Origin: Clostridiales bacterium
GTDB taxonomy: Bacteria > Bacillota > Clostridia > Christensenellales > QALW01
Length of the DNA stretch: 6,524 bases
Assembly: GCA_018376855.1 (NCBI GenBank)
Contig: JAHAAN010000104.1
Coordinates: 1-6,524 of the forward strand
Direction: 5' to 3'
Part shown: positions 1-5,250 of the stretch, piece after piece
Layout: each line of letters begins with the position of its first letter
How positions within the stretch are numbered: the first letter of the stretch is position 1
Made by a program: the position numbers and the translations under genes
The notes under the pieces: model-generated
Database searches by the model: none
The model's input: only the letters and a program-made list of their open reading frames with translations
What the model was told of the DNA's origin: nothing

Positions 1-1
1 T

Positions 2-139
2 AAATTCAAGACCTGCCGTGTGAACATCAGCTTGGCGATGCCGCTTGATAAGAGCGCTTACCGCAAATGGCTGTTTGGACTCACGGGAATTTTCGCAGCG
101 GCGATCTTTGCGTTGATGTTCCTGTGGTGGCTGCTGTAA
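2..139 (+). CDS. C-terminal end of an unidentified membrane-anchored protein (partial)
   Basis: Frame 2 is open from the left edge to a TAA at 137-139 and encodes the last 45 residues of a protein. The visible part begins with a short polar stretch (KFKTCRVNISLAMPLDKSAY) and ends in a hydrophobic segment of about 20 residues finishing in WWLL. This suggests a C-terminal membrane anchor with almost nothing after it. The start and the main domain lie outside the window, so I do not recognise the protein. It lies on the same strand as the TPM-domain gene downstream. TPM-domain genes are often grouped with other membrane or zinc-ribbon proteins, so a shared operon is possible, but a 146-nt gap rich in hairpins separates them. 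An AAGGAG overlaps the stop codon and is followed 5 nt later by GTG at 149, but that frame closes after only ten codons. Confidence 0.6.
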   Translation, partial: KFKTCRVNISLAMPLDKSAYRKWLFGLTGIFAAAIFALMFLWWLL

Positions 140-146
140 GGAGATA

Positions 147-252
147 GCGTGAAAAATAAAATTTTTCGCGCCGGAATTTGAAACGCTTTCGGCTTGAGAG
201 CCGAAAGTATTTTGCCGCAAAAGGCGGCAGCAATTTCGGCTGAGAGCCGAAA
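147..252 (+). repeat. Cluster of four consecutive hairpins between two genes
   Basis: Four stem-loops sit almost end to end. The first pairs 147-157 with 161-171 (11 bp with one G-T wobble, AAA loop). The second pairs 186-194 with 199-207 (9 bp, TGAG loop). The third pairs 213-218 with 224-229 (6 bp). The fourth pairs 234-241 with 245-252 (8 bp, GAG loop). The second and fourth share the same arms, TTTCGGCT and AGCCGAAA, so they look like two copies of one palindrome. None is followed by a clean T run, so these are not standard terminators. In RNA they could protect mRNA ends or separate expression of the two flanking genes, which is inference. Confidence 0.6.
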
Positions 253-285
253 CCGTAACAAATTCAACAAGGAATGGAGATCAAC

Positions 286-1098
286 ATGAAAAGATTTTTC
301 AGTGTGCTTTTGCTGCTTCTGCTCATAACGGCAGCCGTGCCTGCGCCGGCAGCGGAGATCCCCGACGCGCGGCAGCTCCCGCGGCTGGTGGATCAGGCCG
401 ATCTGCTCAGCAGCAGCGAGGAGAGGGCGCTGCTTGGAGAGCTTGATGAAGTCAGCGAGCGGCTCGGCTTTGACGTAGTTGTGGTTACCGCCGCGACATT
501 GGGCGGCAAAAGCCCCCGCGCGTATGCGGACGACTTCTTTGATTATAACGGCTACGGCTTTGGAAATACTGCCGACGGCGCGCTGCTGCTGGTCAGCATG
601 GAGGATCGCGATTGGTGGATCAGCACCTCCGGCTATGGGATCACGGCCATTACAAAAGCAGGGATCAGCTATATAGGCGAGAAGCTCGTTCCCTATTTGA
701 AGGATGGGGAATATGCGGAGGCCTTCAGCGTCTATGCCGATTGGTGCGAGGAGTTTGTAAAGCAGGCCAGAAGCGGTGAGCCTTATGACGGAGATCATAT
801 GCCTAAGGGGCCGTTTCCGGCCGTAAGCCGGTTGATATTCGCCGTGCTTATCGGCCTGCTTATCGCGTGGATCGTCGTTTCCTTCATGAAGGGGCAGCTA
901 AAGAGCGTGCGCGGCCAAAACGCAGCGGCAAGCTATATACGCAGCGGAAGCATGAACGTTACGCAGCGGCAGGATATTTTTCTCTACCGCCATGTGTCCC
1001 GCCGCGCAAGGCCGAAGGATACCGGCTCCTCCTCCGGAGGCGGCGTGCACACAAGCTCCTCAGGCCGAAGCCATGGAGGCGGGGGCGGAAAGTTCTGA
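286..1098 (+). CDS. TPM-domain membrane protein (YgcG family)
   Basis: The product is a 270-residue exported and membrane-anchored protein. An N-terminal signal sequence (residues 1-23, run of Leu, AxA-like end at PAPAA) is followed by a TPM domain at about 34-160. Family-like landmarks are the VDQADLLSSSEE start, the FDVVVVT strand, the DDFFDYNGYGFG loop and WWISTSGYG near 110-118. A single membrane helix covers about 183-200, and the tail is rich in Ser and Gly (SSSGGG, GGGGGKF), as is usual for YgcG-type proteins. TPM proteins are linked to envelope or photosystem maintenance, and the biochemical role of this one cannot be read from sequence. I chose ATG 286 over ATG 274 because GGAG at 276-279 lies 6 nt from ATG 286, whereas ATG 274 has AAGG only 1 nt away. 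The gene ends in its own hairpin terminator and is preceded by the hairpin cluster. Confidence 0.88.
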   Translation: MKRFFSVLLLLLLITAAVPAPAAEIPDARQLPRLVDQADLLSSSEERALLGELDEVSERLGFDVVVVTAATLGGKSPRAYADDFFDYNGYGFGNTADGALLLVSMEDRDWWISTSGYGITAITKAGISYIGEKLVPYLKDGEYAEAFSVYADWCEEFVKQARSGEPYDGDHMPKGPFPAVSRLIFAVLIGLLIAWIVVSFMKGQLKSVRGQNAAASYIRSGSMNVTQRQDIFLYRHVSRRARPKDTGSSSGGGVHTSSSGRSHGGGGGKF

Positions 1099-1126
1099 GC
1101 GCAGAGGCTTGATTTCATAGGGAATG

Positions 1127-1161
1127 CGCCGCTTGAATACGGATTTCGGGCGGCGTTTTTT
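1127..1161 (+). terminator. Rho-independent terminator after the TPM-domain gene
   Basis: CGCCGC at 1127-1132 pairs with GCGGCG at 1150-1155 and is followed directly by six T (1156-1161). The loop is long (about 17 nt), though T-G wobbles can shorten it. The site lies 29 nt after the TPM stop codon, in the right place to end that transcript. A second AT-rich hairpin, 1164-1170 with 1174-1180, follows at once. Confidence 0.7.
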
Positions 1162-1239
1162 GCCGAAAGAAAATCTTTCGCGGTGCAGGCGGCGCCTGAA
1201 AACGGCTTAAAAATTGTTAAATAAATTTACAAAAGGATC

Positions 1240-1268
1240 TTGTAAAAATGTGGGATATATTATATAAT
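1240..1268 (+). promoter_or_regulatory. Sigma-A type promoter for the TasA-like gene
   Basis: TTGTAA at 1240-1245 and TATAAT at 1263-1268 are separated by exactly 17 nt, inside an AT-rich stretch. Transcription would start near 1275. No stronger promoter is visible between here and the secreted protein gene at 1756, which implies a 5' leader of about 480 nt. Confidence 0.7.
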
Positions 1269-1320
1269 GAATAAGTATATTGAGAGAAGAATAAAAAGTT
1301 TACAAAAAGGCGTGATCTCT

Positions 1321-1419
1321 ATGAACGACTGCAATAGAATCTTGACAAACAGAGATAGATGCTGTCCTTCTGACAGGCAAGAAATATATGGAAATCAGGG
1401 GCGCGTTCTGCCCGTGTGA
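1321..1419 (+). CDS. Possible 32-residue leader ORF (uncertain)
   Basis: An ATG at 1321 opens a 32-codon frame ending in TGA at 1417-1419, near the start of the proposed leader transcript. A weak ribosome site (AAAAAGG, 1304-1310) lies 10 nt upstream. The peptide begins MNDCNRILTNRDRCCPSDRQ and has three cysteines but no signal sequence. Its stop codon falls within the loop of the 1411-1425 hairpin, so ribosome passage would disturb that structure. This fits a translated leader peptide, but a chance ORF is equally possible. Confidence 0.25.
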   Translation: MNDCNRILTNRDRCCPSDRQEIYGNQGRVLPV

Positions 1420-1503
1420 AACGGGTGGGGTGCACCTTTTTGCGCTGCAAAAAATGGGCAGTGATTTTCCCCCGTCCGTCCTCTTAAGCACTCCGGGGGC
1501 GGG

Positions 1504-1548
1504 CGGCAATCAAAGGGCATAGGCGCGCCTTGTGCCTTTTGGCTGCCG
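1504..1548. repeat. Hairpin repeat, upstream copy
   Basis: This 45-nt imperfect palindrome pairs 1504-1519 with 1533-1548 (16 positions, one mismatch, two wobbles). Its right arm ends in CCTTTTGGCTGCCG. The same 14 bases and a similar left arm recur at 3474-3520, after the same gene. It is not followed by a T run, so it is not an ordinary terminator. Confidence 0.7.
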
Positions 1549-1580
1549 GAGGGTTAAGCATAAGAAAGGAGAAGAAAATT

Positions 1581-1616
1581 ATGCGGAACAAATGTGGAAA
1601 TAATTTCCATGCGTAA
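1581..1616 (+). CDS. Possible 11-residue leader peptide (uncertain)
   Basis: ATG 1581 opens a frame of eleven codons (MRNKCGNNFHA) closed by TAA at 1614-1616. It has a strong ribosome site, AAAGGAG at 1565-1571, with 9-nt spacing. That is as good as the site of the main gene, which is why it is listed. A 6-bp hairpin (1595-1600 with 1604-1609) lies inside the frame. Such short upstream frames can couple translation to leader folding, but nothing proves it is translated. Confidence 0.25.
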   Translation: MRNKCGNNFHA

Positions 1617-1755
1617 GGAGTACAGACCCTCAGTTAGTCGACATGGCGAACACCCGGAGGGAAGGAAACATAGATGCACTCTGATTTTTGCGGCATTTTT
1701 CGGAGTGTATCCGGACACCGAAAACGCCGACAAAATAAAATAGGAGTGGAAAGCA

Positions 1756-3429
1756 ATGAAAAGCAAACACACAAAGAAAGCCTTGCTTATGAGCGTCCTT
1801 TCGATGCTGGTGTGCATGGCGATGCTCGCCGGCTCCACGTTCGCGTGGTTCACCGATTCCGTAACGAGCGGGAAGAACAAGATCGTTGCGGGAAACCTTG
1901 ACGTTGAGCTGTACGCAAAGAACGGCGATACATACGAGGCAGTAACGGCCGATACGAACCTGTTTATGAAGGATGCGCTTTGGGAGCCGGGCCATGTTGA
2001 GGTGGTAAACCTGAAGGTTGCCAATGTCGGAACGCTTGCGCTTCAGTATAAGTTCGGCATCAATGTTGCGGCAGAAAAGCCCGGCACGAATAAAGCGGGG
2101 GAGACATTTAATCTGTCCGACCACATTATGTTCGCATTGCTCGAAGGCGAGCAGAGCTACGAAAGCCGTGAGGATGCGATCGCAGCTGCCCAGGCAAATG
2201 CGGTAGCCTTGTCTGATTTGGCGGTGGATGAAAGCGGCGTTCTGTATCCTGCGGCGAAAGCAACAGCGGAAAATCCTGATTCCCGCCTTGTAACGCTTGT
2301 GGTGTATATGCCCACCACGGTCGGCGATGAGGCCAACTATCAGACCGGCACGGACGCGCCTGAAATTGATCTTGGCGTGAGCCTTGTGGCAGCGCAGACG
2401 CCTTATGAGAGCGACAGCTTTGGTGAGGATTATGATGAAGATGCGAAAAAAGACATGATGACCGGCGTTTCCATTCAGGGGATTGCAGGCTATGAGGATG
2501 TTCTTTTCCCTTCTGTGCAGGAAGCCTATGCTGCGATCAGTCCTGTTGTCGAGAGACTTGGCGGATTGGAACAGAATCCTCCTGTCGGCGCGAACTTAGA
2601 AGAGCAAAATGCTAATTTTGACGCTGTATATAATCAAGAAGGGAATATTACATGGACAATCTACGGCGAGCAGACTGTAGACAATCCCTATCTCTTTTCT
2701 TTCGGCAGAAAGGCTTCTTATTACAATAATCAACGCAGTATAAAGAGCATCAATATTGTCGGCGGGAACAGTACGGCAAAACTGATTATGAACACAGAGG
2801 TTGCGCTTCCTTATAACTGGTGGAGCGAGGAGGTTCCGACTGTTTCGGCGAATATTTCAAACCTGACGCTGGAAAAGGGAACAGCAAGCAGAATCAGCTT
2901 TGAACCCCAATGGGGCTATGGCTTTGACCTCTCCTATAGGAATTGTAATATCAACGGTTCTATTCATTATCTGTATAATAATGCCTGCACTTTGACTTTT
3001 GACGGGTGCCATTTTAAAAATGTAGAGGGAAATACTTACGCATATGCCGTTTTTGTTCAGGGCAGTGAGACGGAGGCTTCCGCCGTTACATTTGCAAATA
3101 ATACATTTGAAGGCTACGACAGAGGAATCAACATGCAGCGTGCTGCAACTGATTTTAAGGTTCTTAACAATATTTTTAAGGACAGCAAAAAGGACAACAG
3201 GGGCGTTGTTCAAATCACAGGGGGCAAAAGCTTTACCGTAAGCGGAAATACGTTCGACAGCGGTGTTGTCGGTTATGCAGTGTTTCTTCATGAATTGCTG
3301 ACAAATGCCGATGTGGTGATCTCCGGCAATACTGTTAATTCCGCAAAGTATCGTTTTGATGAATGCCAGCTTGATTCGGCTAATGTTACCGTTACTGAGG
3401 AAAACAACGTCGGTACAGCTATGGAATAA
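1756..3429 (+). CDS. Secreted TasA/CalY-like protein with C-terminal parallel beta-helix
   Basis: The product is 557 residues, exported, and probably a cell-surface or biofilm-matrix protein. Residues 1-30 form a SipW-dependent type signal peptide: lysine-rich start, hydrophobic core, then AGSTFAWFTDSVTSGKNKIV, the hallmark of the TasA/CalY (camelysin) family. Residues 31 to about 222 are the TasA-like beta-sandwich, ending in the typical block DLGVSLVAAQTPYESDSFG. Residues about 295-550 look like a right-handed parallel beta-helix, with recurring rungs such as VTFANNTF, FKVLNNIF, FTVSGNTF and VVISGNTV that carry Asn at turns. The start has GGAG at 1743-1746, 9 nt upstream. No SipW-type signal peptidase gene lies nearby, so processing must rely on one elsewhere. 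Base composition changes along the gene, from 65 G+C of 120 at 1921-2040 to 41 of 120 at 2941-3060, which suggests the two halves differ in origin. The ligand or substrate is unknown; the beta-helix fold is inferred from repeats. Confidence 0.82.
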   Translation: MKSKHTKKALLMSVLSMLVCMAMLAGSTFAWFTDSVTSGKNKIVAGNLDVELYAKNGDTYEAVTADTNLFMKDALWEPGHVEVVNLKVANVGTLALQYKFGINVAAEKPGTNKAGETFNLSDHIMFALLEGEQSYESREDAIAAAQANAVALSDLAVDESGVLYPAAKATAENPDSRLVTLVVYMPTTVGDEANYQTGTDAPEIDLGVSLVAAQTPYESDSFGEDYDEDAKKDMMTGVSIQGIAGYEDVLFPSVQEAYAAISPVVERLGGLEQNPPVGANLEEQNANFDAVYNQEGNITWTIYGEQTVDNPYLFSFGRKASYYNNQRSIKSINIVGGNSTAKLIMNTEVALPYNWWSEEVPTVSANISNLTLEKGTASRISFEPQWGYGFDLSYRNCNINGSIHYLYNNACTLTFDGCHFKNVEGNTYAYAVFVQGSETEASAVTFANNTFEGYDRGINMQRAATDFKVLNNIFKDSKKDNRGVVQITGGKSFTVSGNTFDSGVVGYAVFLHELLTNADVVISGNTVNSAKYRFDECQLDSANVTVTEENNVGTAME

Positions 3430-3473
3430 TAAAAAAGGGACGAACTGTTCGCCTATCTTCTTTTGGGGATAGA

Positions 3474-3520
3474 CGGCAGCCAAAGGGCGCAAGGCTTGGC
3501 TTTGTACCTTTTGGCTGCCG
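3474..3520. repeat. Hairpin repeat, downstream copy
   Basis: This 47-nt palindrome pairs 3474-3487 with 3507-3520 (14 bp, one wobble), with a further partial stem inside. It begins 45 nt after the stop of the TasA-like gene. Its right arm CCTTTTGGCTGCCG is identical to the copy at 1504-1548, and the left arms CGGCAGCCAAAGGG and CGGCAATCAAAGGG differ at two positions. The following bases are ATAATAAAAAAG, so there is no T run on this strand. It might still act as an mRNA 3' end. Confidence 0.7.
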
Positions 3521-3821
3521 ATAATAAAAAAGTCTCACACCGAAAAGTAGGCAGCCGCTAAAAAAGCGGGTTAAAACATCTTTTGTGCTTCGGGGCACAA
3601 AGAACCCGTTGATGGAAGGGCGATATCTGCATGAAGCCTGCGGATGGGCTAGGTGCAGTTATGGAATATGCAGGAGCCGTGATCTGCCGACTAATACATC
3701 ATGCGCATATGTAAATAACATAAGGAAGGACGCATATACACGTGGAATCAATTGCAAAAAATGCAGTGTATGAACAAGTGAATGTAAAGCAATTGTGAGC
3801 CGGAAAAAGAGGGCAAATAAG
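3521..3821. other. Gene-free stretch with possible structured RNA
   Basis: I see no convincing gene here. A compact nested structure lies at 3568-3606: CGGGTT (3568-3573) pairs with AACCCG (3603-3608 region), enclosing a TTTGTGC / GCACAAA hairpin with a TTCG-containing loop. A small CCGCT / AGCGG hairpin precedes it. Between 3627 and 3674 CTGCAT (3627-3632) can pair with ATGCAG (3668-3673), or its CTGCA can pair with TGCAG at 3654-3658. Near the end, CAATTGC and GCAATTG form an inverted repeat around 3749-3796. The 62-codon frame at 3585-3773 has no recognisable features and no ribosome site, so I treat it as chance. Confidence 0.4.
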
Positions 3822-3839
3822 AAAAGCCCCGTTAGGGGC
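3822..3839 (-). terminator. Rho-independent terminator of the GNAT gene
   Basis: Read on the minus strand, GCCCC, a TAAC loop and GGGGC are followed by TTTTC and further T-rich sequence. On the plus strand this is AAAA at 3822-3825, then 3826-3830 pairing with 3835-3839. It lies about 58 nt beyond the stop of the acetyltransferase gene, with no other minus-strand gene between. Confidence 0.65.
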
Positions 3840-3896
3840 AGGCCGGTGCAGAATCGTCATGCCCTAAGGGGGGAGCCATGCAGGCGGCCGGCGGGA

Positions 3897-4394
3897 TCAA
3901 AGCGTGCGTTCCATGATATAGTCGTCCATCACATATCCGTTTCCGATGGGAGACACCTGTTCTTTGACAATGACAAACCCCATTTTTTTATAAACGGCAA
4001 TCGTGTGCTCGTTGAAACGGTTTACAGTCAGATATACGCTGCCGGCGCCTTCTTTGCGTGCAAGCGCAAAGAGAAAGCGCAGCATAAAGCCTCCGAGGCC
4101 TTTTCCGCGGTATTTTTGCTTTACATAAAGCTTGCTGAGAAACATTTTGTTCCCTTCGCTTTTGCAGCCCATGTAGCCTGCGATTTCTCCGCCGCTGCGC
4201 AGCGAATAATAGTGGTAATTTTCCTGCCGAAGCTGCTGTGTCAGCGCGGGAACGGACTGAAATTTTTCCACCATGTAATCAATTTGCTCGGCGCTTAGAA
4301 TGCAGGGAAAATACTCATGCCAAATTTCGTCCGCTGTCTGCGCAAGCAGGCGGATCTCCGCTTCGGTGTTTACTTGCTCCATGATCGGTTCCAT
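3897..4394 (-). CDS. GNAT family N-acetyltransferase
   Basis: This 165-residue protein is of typical length for the GNAT family, which transfers an acetyl group from acetyl-CoA to an amine on a small molecule or protein. The acetyl-CoA binding motif A is clear: LSKLYVKQKYRGKGLGG at about residues 86-102, with the Q-x-x-G-x-G-type pyrophosphate loop in KYRGKGLG. Motif B follows at about 121-140, with VYLTVNRFNEHTIAVYKKMGF; its Asn residues and the Tyr of AVYKKMGF are common in the family. The N-terminal part (5-60) is helical and less typical and probably sets substrate choice, which I cannot assign. The start is supported by AAAAAGGAG with 7-nt spacing. The gene is monocistronic, with its own promoter and terminator, and faces away from the tRNA genes. 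Confidence 0.85.
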   Translation of the reverse strand: MEPIMEQVNTEAEIRLLAQTADEIWHEYFPCILSAEQIDYMVEKFQSVPALTQQLRQENYHYYSLRSGGEIAGYMGCKSEGNKMFLSKLYVKQKYRGKGLGGFMLRFLFALARKEGAGSVYLTVNRFNEHTIAVYKKMGFVIVKEQVSPIGNGYVMDDYIMERTL

Positions 4395-4445
4395 ATCGGC
4401 GCTCCTTTTTTACGGATTTTGCATAATCAGCTTTCATTGGGTAAT

Positions 4446-4476
4446 ATTATAGCATAGGTAGACCGGAATCTGTGAA
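4446..4476 (-). promoter_or_regulatory. Promoter of the GNAT gene
   Basis: On the minus strand a TATAAT -10 (4451 down to 4446) is preceded by TGC, giving an extended -10 (TGCTATAAT). A weak -35, TTCACA (4476 down to 4471), lies 19 nt away. Transcription would begin near 4440, about 45 nt before the start codon. Confidence 0.6.
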
Positions 4477-4504
4477 ATAATTTTAAGAAAAATGCAAAAA
4501 ATGC

Positions 4505-4533
4505 TTTACAAAAAACCAAGCTTATGGTATCAT
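4505..4533 (+). promoter_or_regulatory. Promoter of the tRNA-Gly/tRNA-Lys unit
   Basis: TTTACA at 4505-4510 and TATCAT at 4528-4533 are separated by exactly 17 nt. They lie about 44 nt before the first tRNA, at normal distance for a tRNA transcript with a short 5' extension removed by RNase P. Confidence 0.65.
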
Positions 4534-4576
4534 TATCCACGTTCCTGAGGGAGAAAACGCCCGAGGGTTTTGGGAT

Positions 4577-4651
4577 GCGGGAGTGGCTCAGTGGTAGAGC
4601 GTCACCTTGCCAAGGTGAACGTCGCGAGTTCGAATCTCGTCTTCCGCTCCA
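4577..4651 (+). tRNA. tRNA-Gly (anticodon GCC)
   Basis: This is a full cloverleaf of 75 nt including an encoded CCA. The acceptor stem is GCGGGAG at 4577-4583 with CTTCCGC at 4641-4647 (one wobble). The D arm is GCTC at 4586-4589 with GAGC at 4597-4600. The anticodon stem is TCACC with GGTGA, enclosing the loop TTGCCAA with anticodon GCC at 4609-4611. The T arm carries GTTCGAATC. It is five bases upstream of tRNA-Lys and shares its transcript. Confidence 0.97.
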
Positions 4652-4656
4652 TATTT

Positions 4657-4732
4657 GGGTCATTAGCTCAGTTGGTAGAGCACCTGACTCTTAATCAGGG
4701 TGTCCGGGGTTCGAGCCCCCGATGACCCACCA
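4657..4732 (+). tRNA. tRNA-Lys (anticodon CTT)
   Basis: This is a full cloverleaf of 76 nt including an encoded CCA. The acceptor stem is GGGTCAT at 4657-4663 with ATGACCC at 4722-4728. The D arm has GCTC and GAGC. The anticodon stem CCTGA / TCAGG holds the loop CTCTTAA with anticodon CTT at 4690-4692, which reads AAG. The T arm is GGGGTTCGAGCCCC-like. It is the second gene of a two-tRNA unit and is followed at once by a terminator. Confidence 0.97.
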
Positions 4733-4773
4733 GAGGTTCTTGCGCTTGATTGCGCAGGGGCTTTTATTTTTTT
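4733..4773 (+). terminator. Terminator of the tRNA unit
   Basis: A long stem starts directly after the CCA. TGCGC at 4741-4745 pairs with GCGCA at 4752-4756 around a TTGATT loop, extended outward by GAGGTTCT against GGGGCTTT with several G-T wobbles. It is followed by TTTTATTTTTTT at 4762-4773. The T tract ends one base before the -35 box of the next gene. Confidence 0.85.
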
Positions 4774-4774
4774 G

Positions 4775-4803
4775 TTGTATTTTAACCGAAAAGATGCTAT
4801 AAT
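4775..4803 (+). promoter_or_regulatory. Promoter of the SLOG-like gene
   Basis: TTGTAT at 4775-4780 and TATAAT at 4798-4803 have 17-nt spacing, and TGC directly before the -10 gives an extended element. The predicted transcript starts near 4810, leaving a leader of about 37 nt. The gene therefore has its own strong promoter, separate from the tRNA unit. Confidence 0.75.
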
Positions 4804-4846
4804 TGTTTTTACAAAAATGGATAATTTCGGAAGGAAAAAGTTTCTT

Positions 4847-5191
4847 ATGAAAATAGCATTGGTCGGCTCCAGAGGCCTTTCGGTTGATATAAGCGCATAT
4901 ATTCCAAAAGAAACGACTATGATTGTTTCCGGCGGAGCGATCGGCATTGATACTTTGGCCGAGAGATACGCCCTTTCTGCCGGCATTCCGTTCCAAAAAT
5001 TTCTGCCTGATTACAAGCTGCACGGCAGGCGTGCTCCGCTGGTGCGCAATACGCAAATTGTTGACGCGGCCGATTTGATTGTCGCTGTATGGGACGGGTG
5101 CAGTCGGGGAACGGCGTTCACGATTCGATATGCTCGCAGGCAGGGGAAGCCCGTTCAGGTGCATATTATCCCGTGCAGGGCTTCTTTGTAA
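4847..5191 (+). CDS. Small SLOG/DUF2493-like nucleotide-binding protein
   Basis: This 114-residue protein consists of a single Rossmann-like domain of the SLOG superfamily, closest in appearance to DUF2493/YspA and to the core of DprA. Landmarks are GSRG at 7-10, the glycine-rich loop VSGGAIGIDTLAE at 27-39, RNTQIVDAADLIVAVWDG at 67-84 and SRGT at 86-89. SLOG domains bind nucleotides or nucleotide-derived ligands; a ligand for this one cannot be told. The start is set at ATG 4847 with GGAAGG / AAGGA at 4829-4835, about 11 nt upstream. Longer in-frame starts would run through tRNA-Lys and precede the promoter. A closer in-frame ATG at 4817 has no ribosome site. The gene stands alone, converges on the Rrf2 gene with 59 nt between stops, and has no clear terminator. 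Confidence 0.8.
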   Translation: MKIALVGSRGLSVDISAYIPKETTMIVSGGAIGIDTLAERYALSAGIPFQKFLPDYKLHGRRAPLVRNTQIVDAADLIVAVWDGCSRGTAFTIRYARRQGKPVQVHIIPCRASL

Positions 5192-5250
5192 CGGCGAAGC
5201 GGCGCGCTTAGCATGCTCAGGGCAGAAACCGGCGTCTGCGATCGTTGTGT

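Larger units (their letters stand above)
1275..1755 (+). other. Long structured 5' leader of the TasA-like gene
   Basis: This is a gene-free stretch of about 480 nt between promoter and start codon. Hairpins seen by eye are 1362-1366 with 1372-1376, 1411-1415 with 1421-1425, 1437-1443 with 1447-1453, 1472-1481 with 1497-1506 (10 bp, two wobbles), 1504-1519 with 1533-1548, 1595-1600 with 1604-1609, and 1677-1681 with 1703-1707. Some pairings exclude each other. CTGCCC at 1408-1413 can pair with GGGCAG at 1456-1461, which would break the 1411-1425 hairpin. The 1472-1506 stem shares 1504-1506 with the next one. I could not match it to a riboswitch class I know. It could be a sensing RNA, an attenuator or a stability element. 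Confidence 0.5.

Noticed and set aside
274..285. Upstream ATG for the TPM gene
   Set aside because: Its only ribosome-site candidate is 1 nt away, while ATG 286 has GGAG with 6-nt spacing and begins a normal signal peptide.
58..798. Long minus-strand frame opposite the TPM gene
   Set aside because: It overlaps a recognised gene on the other strand, shows no known domain, and its C-terminal part crosses the upstream gene end and the hairpins.
1421..1436. GGGTGGGGTGCACC resembling a T-box sequence
   Set aside because: The T-box requires a GGGTGGNACCGCG-type block with a terminator and an upstream specifier loop. The ACCGCG part is missing and the downstream gene is not amino-acid related.
3585..3773. 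62-codon plus-strand frame
   Set aside because: It has no ribosome site or family resemblance, and it covers the inverted repeats of the gene-free stretch.
3540..3820. Group II intron end, TnpB-associated RNA or 6S-like RNA
   Set aside because: The diagnostic parts are absent: no domain V pattern with GAAA loop, no tnpB frame, and no long rod with a central bubble.
4700..4846. N-terminal extension of the SLOG-like frame
   Set aside because: It would start inside tRNA-Lys and upstream of the gene's own promoter; conserved sequence begins at MKIALVGSRG.
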